Positions 1 to 8,151 of a DNA stretch of 64,000 nucleotides are shown one piece after another (positions within the stretch are counted from its first letter, which is position 1; each line of letters begins with the position of its first letter). Source of the DNA: JAEUMY01 sp031394355 (GTDB lineage Bacteria > Pseudomonadota > Gammaproteobacteria > Burkholderiales > Usitatibacteraceae); NCBI GenBank assembly GCA_031394355.1, contig JANNSU010000059.1, positions 1-64,000 of the forward strand. Direction: 5' to 3'. The notes beneath the pieces are model-generated. The model was not told where the DNA came from. It searched no databases and worked only from the letters and a program-made list of their open reading frames with translations. The position numbers and the translations under genes were made by a program.

Positions 1-29
1 GAATCGTCGCCATCCAGCCACAATCCCCG

Positions 30-141
30 CATCACCCATCACCCATCACCCATCACCCATCACCCATCACCCATCACCCATCACCCATCACCCATCACCC
101 ATCACCCATCACCCATCACCCATCACCCATCACCCATCACC
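30..141. repeat. Heptanucleotide tandem repeat (CATCACC)x16
   Basis: Sixteen exact copies of CATCACC run without interruption and end five bases before the folB start codon. No Shine-Dalgarno sequence lies between the repeat and that start. The same heptamer, or its complement GGTGATG, recurs singly or doubly in other gaps (20951-20957, 20965-20971, 21000-21006, 49974-49980). Seven is not a multiple of three, so copy-number change would alter promoter or leader spacing rather than add whole codons. An effect on folB expression is inference. Confidence 0.95.
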
Positions 142-146
142 CAGCC

Positions 147-521
147 ATGAACCAGATCTTTATCCGTGAAATGCGTGCCGATGCGTGGGTGGGCGTCTAC
201 GACTGGGAGCAGTTGCGGCCCCAGACGCTGGAGTTCGACATCGAATTCGGGGTCGCCAGCGAGCGCGCGGGTGCCTCGGACAAGCTGAAGGACACCATCG
301 ACTATGGCGCTGTGGTGAATCGGGTCCGCGATGAGTTGAAGAACAGTCGCTACAAGCTGCTGGAGGCGGTGGCTGAGCATCTTGCCCATATCCTGCTCAC
401 CGAATTCGGCGCACCCTGGGTGCGCATCTCGGTGGCCAAGCTGAACCATGTTCGCGGCGTCAAGAAACTGGGCGTGGTCATCACGCGCGGCGCCGGCGCC
501 GATCCATCCAGGCCCGGCTGA
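147..521 (+). CDS. folB: Dihydroneopterin aldolase FolB
   Basis: The 124-residue product matches FolB in length and pattern: the N-terminal FIREMRADAWVGVYDWE strand, the central DTIDYGAVV segment and the LLEAVAEHLA helix, ending in a KLGVVITR strand. The family cleaves 7,8-dihydroneopterin to 6-hydroxymethyl-dihydropterin plus glycolaldehyde in cytoplasmic folate synthesis. The ATG follows a 16-copy heptamer tract and has no visible ribosome binding site. The frame stays open upstream through the tract but offers no other ATG, GTG or TTG there. The stop codon overlaps the start of the next gene (TGATG), so the two are probably translationally coupled. Confidence 0.93.
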   Translation: MNQIFIREMRADAWVGVYDWEQLRPQTLEFDIEFGVASERAGASDKLKDTIDYGAVVNRVRDELKNSRYKLLEAVAEHLAHILLTEFGAPWVRISVAKLNHVRGVKKLGVVITRGAGADPSRPG

Positions 522-715
522 TGTTGAAATGGGTGGTGGTGCTCGTGGTGTGCGTCGTGCTGCTGGGGATCTTTTCCCGACAGCTGGGCAAGCTGGGACT
601 GGGTCGGTTACCGGGCGATTTGCGCTTCCGCAAAAACGGCCAGGACTATTACATTCCCATCACCAGCACCGTGCTGATCTCGGTGGTGCTGACCCTCATC
701 ACGCGCTTCATCTGA
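521..715 (+). CDS. DUF2905 family small membrane protein
   Basis: This 64-residue protein has an N-terminal transmembrane helix (about residues 3-18), the core GLGRLPGDLRFRKNGQDYYIPIT, and a second transmembrane helix to the C-terminus. That is the whole DUF2905 architecture. The function of the family is unknown. The start codon shares a base with the folB stop, so it is the second gene of a two-gene unit. It converges on the minus-strand gene that ends at 735. Confidence 0.85.
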   Translation: MLKWVVVLVVCVVLLGIFSRQLGKLGLGRLPGDLRFRKNGQDYYIPITSTVLISVVLTLITRFI

Positions 716-734
716 GAGTCAGCCGCCACACCCT

Positions 735-1517
735 TCAGGACTTGAGGTAGATGTCCTTGTAGCCCGTGTACACCGTCATCATCAGCACCGGCATCATCAC
801 CAGCAGGCCAAGACCAAGCGGAATCACCGCGATGATGAGCAGCACGAACGACACAATGCCGTAGAGCAGGAACGGCAGAATGTTGCGCAGGCAGCCCATG
901 AAGGAGGACTTCATGGCGGCCACGGGCTCCATGCCGTGGCAATGCACCAGTGGGGCTGCGAACCAGAACGCCATCGCCAGCGGCACATACAGCGCCAGCG
1001 CGACCAGACCGGCCACCATGAGCATCAGCAACGTCCCCAGGCTTGCGATCTCCGAGAAGCGGTTGGGGTCGGTGAAGCCGGCGAGAATCGCTGTACCCAC
1101 GGTGGCGATGACGATGAAGAAAAAGATCGCGAGAATTATCAGCGTTCCGCCCATGTACAGCGCACCGACGATGACAAGCGGTACGGGATTGCCGCTGAAG
1201 CCGACCAGGAAATCTTCACTCTTGAGCGGGTCGCCGCGTTCCAGGGCGCGGCATACCGTGATCACCCCGGCCAGCACCAGTGGCATCATCAGGTTGAGGC
1301 CCAGCTGCCCGATGAAGGGCACCATGCCCATCGCAAACATCGCCACAAACAATACCAGCGCGAAGAGAACCCATCCGCCAGGTGCCTTCATGAAGAGGCT
1401 GAAGGCATCCGAGATCCATACCATCCCGCGATCGATGCCCACTGTCTGGCCATCAGGGATCAATTTATCCGCCTCGGTTTGGCCGGACAGGGGAGCGGCG
1501 GGGAACGAATCAGACAT
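735..1517 (-). CDS. BPSS1780-like multi-pass membrane protein
   Basis: A 260-residue inner-membrane protein with about six hydrophobic helices and a short polar N-terminus. The overall look (an RGMVWISDAFSLF segment before the first helix, a late PLVHCHGMEPVAAMKSSF segment, and a C-terminal MTVYTGYKDIY) resembles the BPSS1780 membrane protein family of betaproteobacteria, whose role is unknown. I chose the ATG at 1517 because AGGAGG lies six bases upstream; a longer frame from 1574 lacks this. No partner gene is evident. The 170 bases up to ybaK show no further gene. Confidence 0.75.
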   Translation of the reverse strand: MSDSFPAAPLSGQTEADKLIPDGQTVGIDRGMVWISDAFSLFMKAPGGWVLFALVLFVAMFAMGMVPFIGQLGLNLMMPLVLAGVITVCRALERGDPLKSEDFLVGFSGNPVPLVIVGALYMGGTLIILAIFFFIVIATVGTAILAGFTDPNRFSEIASLGTLLMLMVAGLVALALYVPLAMAFWFAAPLVHCHGMEPVAAMKSSFMGCLRNILPFLLYGIVSFVLLIIAVIPLGLGLLVMMPVLMMTVYTGYKDIYLKS

Positions 1518-1689
1518 GGGGAACCTCCTGATGGGTTGAGCGGTTCGCTGGAGGCGGTCAGCGCAAGGCCGCACTGGCTCAGGCTTCCGGCGTTCTGGCA
1601 GAGGCTAAAGGCCCTCATGCCATCGCAAGGGTCAGACTATGCGGCGCGCAGGCATCCGGCGTCAATCCGGGCCAACCCTGCTTCGCTCC

Positions 1690-2172
1690 TCACTCTTCAA
1701 TGGCCACATCAACAATGGTTGCCTGGACGACCCCTTCCACCGTTCCCGGGGCCATCCCCAACAGGTAGCCGCGCCGGCCGCCATTGATGAATATCTTCTC
1801 GATATCGAGAATCGACTTCTGCATGAAGACCGGCATGGGTTTGCGCAACCCGAAGGGTGAGCATCCGCCCACCTGATAGCCGGAGTGCCGTTCGGCATCG
1901 CTTTGCGTGCAGGGTGCGACACGCTTCACGCCAATCTGACGTGCCAGCTCTTTGGTGCTGACTTTGCGGTCGCCATGCATCAGCACGCAAAGCGGTGCAC
2001 GCTTGTCATTTTCGAAAATGAGCGTCTTGACGACATGGTGTTCGTCCACCCCCAGCGCGGATGACGACACGGAGGTGCCGCCGTGCTCGACGTAGTCGTA
2101 GACATGCTCGGTCCAGGTGATACCAAGCTTCTTCAGGAGTGCCGTGGCAGGGGTTTCAGAAACTTTTGCCAT
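1690..2172 (-). CDS. ybaK: Cys-tRNA(Pro) deacylase YbaK/EbsC
   Basis: A 160-residue single-domain protein of the YbaK/ProX editing family. Supporting features are the N-terminal TPATALLKKLGITWTEHVYD, the conserved VVKTLIF with the catalytic-pocket lysine, the GDRKVSTKELAR block, and the GYQVGGCSPFGLRKPMP segment with its invariant glycine-proline turns. The family hydrolyses Cys mischarged onto tRNA-Pro by prolyl-tRNA synthetase, in the cytoplasm. It is transcribed away from the cyclase operon with a 28-base gap. Length and motifs are complete. Confidence 0.9.
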   Translation of the reverse strand: MAKVSETPATALLKKLGITWTEHVYDYVEHGGTSVSSSALGVDEHHVVKTLIFENDKRAPLCVLMHGDRKVSTKELARQIGVKRVAPCTQSDAERHSGYQVGGCSPFGLRKPMPVFMQKSILDIEKIFINGGRRGYLLGMAPGTVEGVVQATIVDVAIEE

Positions 2173-2200
2173 GAAGGCGCTCAGGGCCTTTGCGTCTCTG

Positions 2201-4540
2201 CTACTTGTCTTCCATCACCCAAACGCCATTCCAGTCGCCGGCCGGCGACGACTTCTTGAGCTTCTCACAACGCTCGATGTAAATGCCCGAGAGCTTGTCT
2301 CCCGGATTCGCGACGAGGGCTTCCCGGAATGCACTGATTGCCGCATCCCATTTGGCCTGGCGATATTTGCTGATCCCGTCCTTGAAATGATTGACGACGT
2401 CCATCAGGTTGGGGAACGCGGCTTCCGTGTGGTGATCCAGTACTTCGAAGATGGCCACGGGCTGTGTCTTGCCTTTGACCACGACGAGATCGATTTCCCG
2501 GGTGCGGTAGGTGCCGCGCAGCTTGCGGTGGGTGAATTCGCTGATCAGGATGCTGGCCGCATACTGCTTGCAGGCGGATTCCAGTCTGGCCGCGAGATTG
2601 ACGCCATCGCCAATGATGGTGAACCCCATGTGCTTCTTCGAGCCGATGTTGCCGGTGACGACCTCATCGGTATTGAGGCCGATACCGATATTGATCGGCT
2701 TCTTCCCCTCGCTCACCCGCGTGATGTTCCAGACTGCCAGACTGCGAATCATGTTGATCGAACAGCGCACGGCCCGGTCCTCGTCGTCATCGTGGCCGAA
2801 CGGAATGCCGAAGGCCGCCATGATGGCGTCGCCGATGTACTTGTCGAGAAAGCCGTCTTCCTTCTTCAAGCACTCCATCATGATTTCGAAGTATTCGTTC
2901 AGCATGCTCACTGTCGCATGCGGGCCGAGCTCCTCGGTCAAGGTGGTGAAGCCACGAATGTCCGAGAAGAGCACCGTTGCAGTGAGGCTCTTGCCGCCCA
3001 GTGCTTCAGAACCGCCAGCAAGCAGTTGGTCGACAATCGCCGGGTCCATGTAGCGCGCCATCGTGGCCTTCGTGCGCTTTTCGCTGGAGATGTCCTCGAT
3101 CATGATCATGGAGCCGAGCTGCTTCTGCTCGGCGCTCACAAGCGGCATCACGGTCGTGTTGACCGATAGCTTTTCGCCGCCAAATTCGAGCTCGGCATCC
3201 ATGCTGAGCTCCTGGGTATGCGTATCACCCACGCGCTTCAACTTTTCCAGCAGCCATGCATTCGGCCCGGCAAAAAATGCCTCGGCTGGCTTGTTGATCA
3301 CTTCAGCAGCTCCCAGGCGGAAAATCCGCAGCCCTGCACCGTTGCAGGTCACGATCTTCTCCGCGTCATCAAGGGTCAGCACACCACTCGACATCGATTC
3401 CAGCACGCTCTCGTTGTAGTTCTTCATGTTCTGCACATCGGCGAACAGGTTCGCGTTCTCCAGTGCAATGGAGATCTGCGCGGTGAACGCCTTCAATCGC
3501 GCCTCGTCTTCGCTGCTGAACGGGCCGCCGCGTTTGTTCAACACCTGCGTGGAGCCGATGATCTTCCCGCTGTGGTTGGTGATGGGCACGCAAAGGATGG
3601 AGCGGGTGAAATAGCCGGTGCGCTTGTCAAAAGCGGGGCTGAAACGCAGGTCGGCGTAGGCGTAGGGAATGTTGATGGTTTTCCCGGTGGTGAACACCGC
3701 GCCGGCGATGCCTTCAGTGTTCGGCAGGCGGATCTGCATGGCCGAGAGGCCCTGGCCCAGTTCCGACCACAGCTCGCCTGTCTTTTCGTCATTGAGAAAC
3801 AGTGTAGAGCGCTCGGCGTCCAGCATGCGCGTGGCTTCGCCCATCACTTTGTTCAGCAGGGAGCCAATCTTGATGTCGGATGTCACGGACGACACGATGT
3901 CCATGAACTCCAGCTCCTGCGCCCGGATGCGCTTCATCCGCTCGATGTACTGCGCGCTTTGCAGGGCGAGCGTGCCCTGGCGATTCATGGCCACCAACAG
4001 TTCGAGATCGCGCTGGGTGAACTTACCGTCGCGTTTGTTGAGAATATCGACCACGCCCATGACTTCCTTCTTGGCGGTCAGGATCGGGACACACAGCATC
4101 GTCTTGGTCGTGAAGCCCGACTCGTCATCCACCGATTTGCTGAAGTGCGGGTCGGTGTAGGCGTCGTCAACGATGACGCTCTCACCCGTGGTAAAGACGT
4201 GGCCCGTCACCCCCGTGGTGTTGAGGATCCGGATTTCGCGGTGATAGCCGCCCTGCGCGACGCGGGAATACAGCTCATTGGTCGTGGGGTCGTTCAGGAA
4301 GAGTGTTCCACGCTCTGCGTTCAACTCTGCCATCGCCACTTCGATGAACGTGGCGAGCGCCTCGTCGAGCGATTCCGTCTCGGCCATTTTCTGGGAGAGT
4401 CCGAGCAGCAGTTCCAGCACCCGGACGCGATCCTTCTTGGCGATACCTGCAAGCAGCGTGTCCATGCTTGCGTCTGTCATGCTGCCCTTTGCCTCGACCT
4501 TCTTCTTGGCGGTCGGCTTGCTTTTGGTCTCGCTTTTCAT
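2201..4540 (-). CDS. Class III adenylate/guanylate cyclase, GAF-GAF-PAS-like-cyclase
   Basis: The 779-residue cytoplasmic protein has two GAF domains (about 60-205 and 230-375), a PAS-like linker (385-500), a class III cyclase domain (about 520-700) and a helical tail of roughly 75 residues. Both metal aspartates are present (LFSDIRGFTTL and FLDKYIGDAIM), as are the substrate-selecting lysine of DKYIGD, the threonine of GFTIIGD, and the transition-state Asn/Arg of GVNLAARLE. The Lys/Thr pair fits an adenylate cyclase of the IIIb type, but GTP cannot be excluded. The two GAF domains suggest control by a small ligand. It starts one base after the coiled-coil gene, and its ribosome site (AGGAG) lies inside that gene. 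Confidence 0.88.
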   Translation of the reverse strand: MKSETKSKPTAKKKVEAKGSMTDASMDTLLAGIAKKDRVRVLELLLGLSQKMAETESLDEALATFIEVAMAELNAERGTLFLNDPTTNELYSRVAQGGYHREIRILNTTGVTGHVFTTGESVIVDDAYTDPHFSKSVDDESGFTTKTMLCVPILTAKKEVMGVVDILNKRDGKFTQRDLELLVAMNRQGTLALQSAQYIERMKRIRAQELEFMDIVSSVTSDIKIGSLLNKVMGEATRMLDAERSTLFLNDEKTGELWSELGQGLSAMQIRLPNTEGIAGAVFTTGKTINIPYAYADLRFSPAFDKRTGYFTRSILCVPITNHSGKIIGSTQVLNKRGGPFSSEDEARLKAFTAQISIALENANLFADVQNMKNYNESVLESMSSGVLTLDDAEKIVTCNGAGLRIFRLGAAEVINKPAEAFFAGPNAWLLEKLKRVGDTHTQELSMDAELEFGGEKLSVNTTVMPLVSAEQKQLGSMIMIEDISSEKRTKATMARYMDPAIVDQLLAGGSEALGGKSLTATVLFSDIRGFTTLTEELGPHATVSMLNEYFEIMMECLKKEDGFLDKYIGDAIMAAFGIPFGHDDDEDRAVRCSINMIRSLAVWNITRVSEGKKPINIGIGLNTDEVVTGNIGSKKHMGFTIIGDGVNLAARLESACKQYAASILISEFTHRKLRGTYRTREIDLVVVKGKTQPVAIFEVLDHHTEAAFPNLMDVVNHFKDGISKYRQAKWDAAISAFREALVANPGDKLSGIYIERCEKLKKSSPAGDWNGVWVMEDK

Positions 4541-4541
4541 G

Positions 4542-5639
4542 CTAGCTCCTCATGCTTTCCGCCTCGATCAACTCGCGCAATGCGATGACCGTTGCTTCCA
4601 GCTGTTGAATTTCACCTTTGGATGTGCGGACTGCGTCCTGCAATGACTGTGTGTGTTCGTGGCGCTGATGTTCAATGGCTTCACGCTGCGCTGCGATCGT
4701 CGATTCAAGCTGTTTGATCTGCAGGCTGCTCGCCGTGACTGCCTCACGTATGGCTCTTGCCTTGTCGGCACTCTCGGTCTCGAGTGCAGCCCGTAGCTCG
4801 GCAGCAGTCGACCGAAGCTGCGTCATCTCCTTGTTGGCATTGCCCAGCGCGGTGCGTACGGCCGACTCCCGTTCTGCGCGCGACTCTTCCAGAGCTTCAC
4901 GCAACGCTGCCGAGGTCGACTTGAGTTGTGCGATTTCCTGATTGGCCCCGACCACCGCCATTCGCACGGCTGATTCCTTGTCACCGCGCTCTGCTTCGAG
5001 CGCTTCGCGCAACGCCGTCGACGTTGACTTGAGCTGGGCAATCTCAAGGTTGGCCGCGCCAACTGCTTCGCGCACAGCCTTGGCTCGGGCTTCCCGCTCT
5101 TTCTCCAGCTCATCACGCAGCGCCGCCGATGTCATCCTCAGTTGCGAAATTTCGTGGTTCACCGTGAAAATCGCCTCGCGTACTGCTTTGCCGCGCTCGT
5201 CGCGTTCTGTTTCCAGCGTATGGCGTAGCGCCCCGGAGGTGGATTTCAGCTGGGCAATTTCACCGTTGGCGGCGAGGACGGCGTCGTGCACGGCTTTCGC
5301 GCGTGCATAACGCTCGGCTTCAAGCGCCTCCCGCAGCGCGGTTGACGTTGCCTTGAGCTGGGCCTGCTCCTTGTTCATGTCGAGGGTGAGCTGGCGAATC
5401 GCAGCTTCCTTCTCGGCCCGTGACTCTTCCAGAGCCGCTCTCAGGGCGGTGGCGGCCGCCTTGACCTGGATGGCCTCATTGCCGGCTGCCACGGTCGCCG
5501 CATGGACGCCGGTTTCCTTGTCGGCATGCGCCTTCTCCAGTGCATCGCGGAGCGCGGCAACCGTGTTCTTCAGATCGCGGATATCAAGCGCCGCAAGCTG
5601 AGCGTCAGAGGGCTTGGAAGTGGAAGGGGGCTGGGCCAT
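4542..5639 (-). CDS. Coiled-coil protein with nine 36-residue repeats
   Basis: The 365-residue product is almost entirely helical. Residues 22-345 form nine consecutive 36-residue repeats, followed by a 20-residue partial tenth. A typical unit runs QLKSTSAALREALEESRAER then about 16 residues ending in NKEMT-like sequence. Thirty-six residues is exactly ten alpha-helical turns, so each unit would present the same face of a long straight helix. There is no membrane segment, and the N-terminal 21 residues are Pro/Ser/Thr-rich. It lies directly upstream of the cyclase with one base between them, so the two should be co-made. A scaffold or tether role is inference; I recognise no named family. Confidence 0.8.
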   Translation of the reverse strand: MAQPPSTSKPSDAQLAALDIRDLKNTVAALRDALEKAHADKETGVHAATVAAGNEAIQVKAAATALRAALEESRAEKEAAIRQLTLDMNKEQAQLKATSTALREALEAERYARAKAVHDAVLAANGEIAQLKSTSGALRHTLETERDERGKAVREAIFTVNHEISQLRMTSAALRDELEKEREARAKAVREAVGAANLEIAQLKSTSTALREALEAERGDKESAVRMAVVGANQEIAQLKSTSAALREALEESRAERESAVRTALGNANKEMTQLRSTAAELRAALETESADKARAIREAVTASSLQIKQLESTIAAQREAIEHQRHEHTQSLQDAVRTSKGEIQQLEATVIALRELIEAESMRS

Positions 5640-5795
5640 GGTCAGTGCAAATCATATGCGAAACGCAAGACGAATGAGTGTAGCGAATGCGAAAGGCCCT
5701 GTACCCACAGTTGCCGGATTGTCACTTCAGCGGTTTGACAATCAGAATTGTGTCGAATTCGCCATCGCGTGCAAGTCGATGCGTTGAGTGCCCGC

Positions 5796-6635
5796 CTACT
5801 TTGCTAGCGTCAACTTCAGGAGCGCAACAACCTGGGCAGCAAACAGGTCGTGAACCTTCTCCTGCTTTCCTTTGAAGTCGAAGGTGGGTGAACGTGAACC
5901 CGTGTACATCAGCACGGCCACCTTGCCCCGCACGCTGGGCTGCCAGTCCTTGCCTGCGAATAGTCGCAATGCGGACATGCGCGCGCCAGCGTGCTTGAGG
6001 TCGATCTGAATGCCGACCTCGCCCAGCGCGTTGATGGGCAGGCGCGCCTTTCCGAATCCAGCCGCGCCCGGGGCAAAGCTCATTTCACTGCCCCACACCT
6101 CCGCAAGCAGGCAGGCATAGAGACTGGGAACGGGATGTCCGCCGAACACTTCCAGCATTGGCGCCCGTTCCGGCAAACGTACATCGGCAAAGCAGACACG
6201 TGCCGCTTTGTCGCTGAAGCGTGCCAGCGGCAGCCAGCCTTCGTCGCCCCTGATGGCGGGCTCGAACGGCGGTTTGCCGAGGTGACGAAAGCGCGTTGGC
6301 AAATCACGCGACGTGGGCGGTTCCCGGCTGATGGTGGCCTGAAGCACTGTGCGGCCTTTGCCGATGGCGTCCGTTAGCTGAGTGTTGTCCGGCTCTTTGC
6401 CCGGGCCATCGAGGAAAAACTTGAGGACAACCGCCTTGGCGCCTGCGCTGTGAAGCGCGGCCGTGATCTCGGCGAGCTGGGCACGCGAAGGGAAATCACC
6501 ATGTGACTTGGCAGTGGCGCGGTCGTAGTCAACAAAGACGACTTGAGCAGCAACAGGTGCCGTTGCAAGTGTCCAGAACGCGATCGCGGCAATGGCAGCT
6601 TGCCGGCAGACTGCAGAGGGGGAACAATGCGTCAT
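5796..6635 (-). CDS. Secreted CHASE2-like domain protein
   Basis: A signal peptide (hydrophobic run IAAIAFWTLATAPVAA, cleavage near AQ) is followed by about 250 residues resembling the CHASE2 sensory domain. The resemblance is the start VVFVDYDRAT, the AGAKAVVLKFFLDG strand, a middle RVCFADVRLPERAP and a GKVAVLMYTGSRS strand. CHASE2 is normally the extracytoplasmic input of cyclases, kinases or phosphatases, but here no membrane anchor or output domain follows, so it would be a free periplasmic protein. I preferred the ATG at 6635, which has AAGAGG upstream and avoids overlap with xerD; the alternative at 6668 overlaps xerD by 26 bases. The CHASE2 assignment is moderate. Confidence 0.6.
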   Translation of the reverse strand: MTHCSPSAVCRQAAIAAIAFWTLATAPVAAQVVFVDYDRATAKSHGDFPSRAQLAEITAALHSAGAKAVVLKFFLDGPGKEPDNTQLTDAIGKGRTVLQATISREPPTSRDLPTRFRHLGKPPFEPAIRGDEGWLPLARFSDKAARVCFADVRLPERAPMLEVFGGHPVPSLYACLLAEVWGSEMSFAPGAAGFGKARLPINALGEVGIQIDLKHAGARMSALRLFAGKDWQPSVRGKVAVLMYTGSRSPTFDFKGKQEKVHDLFAAQVVALLKLTLAK

Positions 6636-6642
6636 GATTTTT

Positions 6643-7539
6643 TCATCCTCTTGGGTGATGCTTCGCATGAATCTGCTTCAGCCGCTCCCGCGCTACATGG
6701 GTGTAGATCTGGGTCGTGGTGATGTCCGCGTGACCCAGCAGCATCTGAACGACGCGCAGGTCGGCACCGTGATTGATGAGATGGGTGGCGAAGGCGTGGC
6801 GCAGGGTGTGTGGGGACAGCTCAGTGCGAATATTCGCAATGCGGGCGTGGCGCTTGATGAGATGCCAGAACGTCTGCCGCGTCATGGCGCTGCCCCGGCC
6901 CGTGATGAACAGCGCATCGCTTTTCTTTGCGCCCAGAATTCGTGGTCTTGCTTCACGTTGATAGCGCGTGATCCACTCCGCCGCTTCCTGTCCCAGCGGC
7001 GTGAGACGCTCCTTCGAGCCCTTCCCGAGTATTCGCACCACGCCCATGTCCAGACTGACCTGCGCGATTTTGAGACCCACCAGCTCCGACACGCGGAGCC
7101 CGGAGGCGTAAAGCGTCTCCAGCATGGCCTTGTCGCGGAGACCGAGATCGGTCGACAGGTTCGGTGCATTCAGCAGCGACTCCACTTCGGCCTCTGACAA
7201 CGACTTCGGCAGCGAGCGGGGCAGTCGCGGCGAGTCGAGATCCTGACTGGGGTCGTCGGTGATCTCACTTTCGCGCAACAGGAACGCGAACAGGCGCTTC
7301 AAGGATGAGATGGCCCGCGCGCTCGTTCGCGGCGACGCAGATTTCGCTTCGATGAGGTACGCGAGGTAGGCAGACAAAGTGTCGCGGCGGACATCGGCGA
7401 GCGACAGCGATTGCGTCGCCAGCCAGCGCGCAAGCTGTGTGGCGTCACGCCGATAGGCGTCGATGGAGTTCTTCGCCAGTCCGTCAGACAGCCACAGACT
7501 GTCGGCGAACCGATCAATGAGTGCGGCGTCCTGTGCCAT
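6643..7539 (-). CDS. xerD: Site-specific tyrosine recombinase XerD
   Basis: A 298-residue tyrosine recombinase with the N-terminal SAM-like core-binding domain (about 1-95) and catalytic domain (110-290). The catalytic Arg is in ASGLRVSELVGL, His-x-x-Arg in SPHTLRHAFATHL, the second His in LLGHADITTTQIY, and the nucleophile Tyr in TQIYTHV. With XerC it resolves chromosome dimers at dif during division, and its start (LIDRFADSLWLSDGLAKNS) is XerD-like rather than XerC-like. It begins three bases after ogt ends. A copy of the dispersed palindrome (6825-6838) encodes ANIR immediately before the catalytic SPHTLRH motif without lengthening the protein. Confidence 0.93.
   Translation of the reverse strand: MAQDAALIDRFADSLWLSDGLAKNSIDAYRRDATQLARWLATQSLSLADVRRDTLSAYLAYLIEAKSASPRTSARAISSLKRLFAFLLRESEITDDPSQDLDSPRLPRSLPKSLSEAEVESLLNAPNLSTDLGLRDKAMLETLYASGLRVSELVGLKIAQVSLDMGVVRILGKGSKERLTPLGQEAAEWITRYQREARPRILGAKKSDALFITGRGSAMTRQTFWHLIKRHARIANIRTELSPHTLRHAFATHLINHGADLRVVQMLLGHADITTTQIYTHVARERLKQIHAKHHPRG
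6825..6838. repeat. Dispersed palindrome, 14-bp form TGCGAATATTCGCA
   Basis: Inside xerD; read there as Ala-Asn-Ile-Arg (frame GCG AAT ATT CGC). Confidence 0.9.
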
Positions 7540-7542
7540 CAG

Positions 7543-8076
7543 TCAGAACAACCCAGATTGCGAACGCGATAAGCCGGGCCAGCCTTCATGTGTGAGCAGC
7601 CAGCGCTTGATCGCAAGCGTGTCTTCACTCGTGCCGCCCATGAATCCGCCTAGCCCACTGGCTGCCACGATGCGATGACACGGGACGACGATCGGTACAG
7701 GGTTCTGCCCACAGGCTGAGCCAACCGCGCGCGCATTGGAGCCCACCTCCTCGGCGATCTGGCCATAGGTGCGCGTTTCGCCCGGCGGGATGGCGCGCAT
7801 GGCTTCCCACACCTTCAGCTGATGCAGCGAGCCGGTCAGGCGGATGGGTAGATCGAAACTGTACTTGGGGTTGTCGAGGTAGGCGGAGAGCTGGACGCAA
7901 GCGAGGTAGGCGAGCGTGTCGGGTGCGGGTGCTTTCGCCCGGGTGCCGACGGGAAGCAGCGAGAGCGCAATGACATGTCGGTCGTCGGTGCGCACACCCA
8001 TCGCAAAGGCCGGCCCCTTCACGATGGCGCTGAAGCCCTCGGCGTCCATAATGGCAGCATCCTTCGGCGACGTCAT
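7543..8076 (-). CDS. ogt: Methylated-DNA--protein-cysteine methyltransferase (Ogt/AGT type)
   Basis: The C-terminal domain carries the acceptor-cysteine motif PCHRIV, preceded by the DNA-binding helix segment YGQIAEEVGSNARAVGSACGQNP and followed by GLGGFMGG. The protein would remove O6-alkyl groups from guanine by suicidal transfer to its own cysteine. Its length (177 residues) includes an N-terminal domain as in Ogt. It is the first gene of a tight minus-strand run with xerD (three-base gap). I see no Ada-type metal-binding domain. Confidence 0.93.
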   Translation of the reverse strand: MTSPKDAAIMDAEGFSAIVKGPAFAMGVRTDDRHVIALSLLPVGTRAKAPAPDTLAYLACVQLSAYLDNPKYSFDLPIRLTGSLHQLKVWEAMRAIPPGETRTYGQIAEEVGSNARAVGSACGQNPVPIVVPCHRIVAASGLGGFMGGTSEDTLAIKRWLLTHEGWPGLSRSQSGLF

Positions 8077-8151
8077 GCCTGCGCAGTCTGTTGCTGCGCT
8101 ATCTTGGCCGTACTTGTTGGTGGCTTCCTCATCTTTGCCCGGATCTCCGGA

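Noticed and set aside
30..141. Possible CRISPR array
   Set aside because: The 7-bp units are contiguous with no spacers, and no cas genes are present; it is a simple tandem repeat.
3218..4588. Long plus-strand open frame (456 codons) opposite the cyclase gene
   Set aside because: It lies wholly antisense to a protein with clear GAF and cyclase motifs and shows no family resemblance or ribosome site; it is a product of high GC content.
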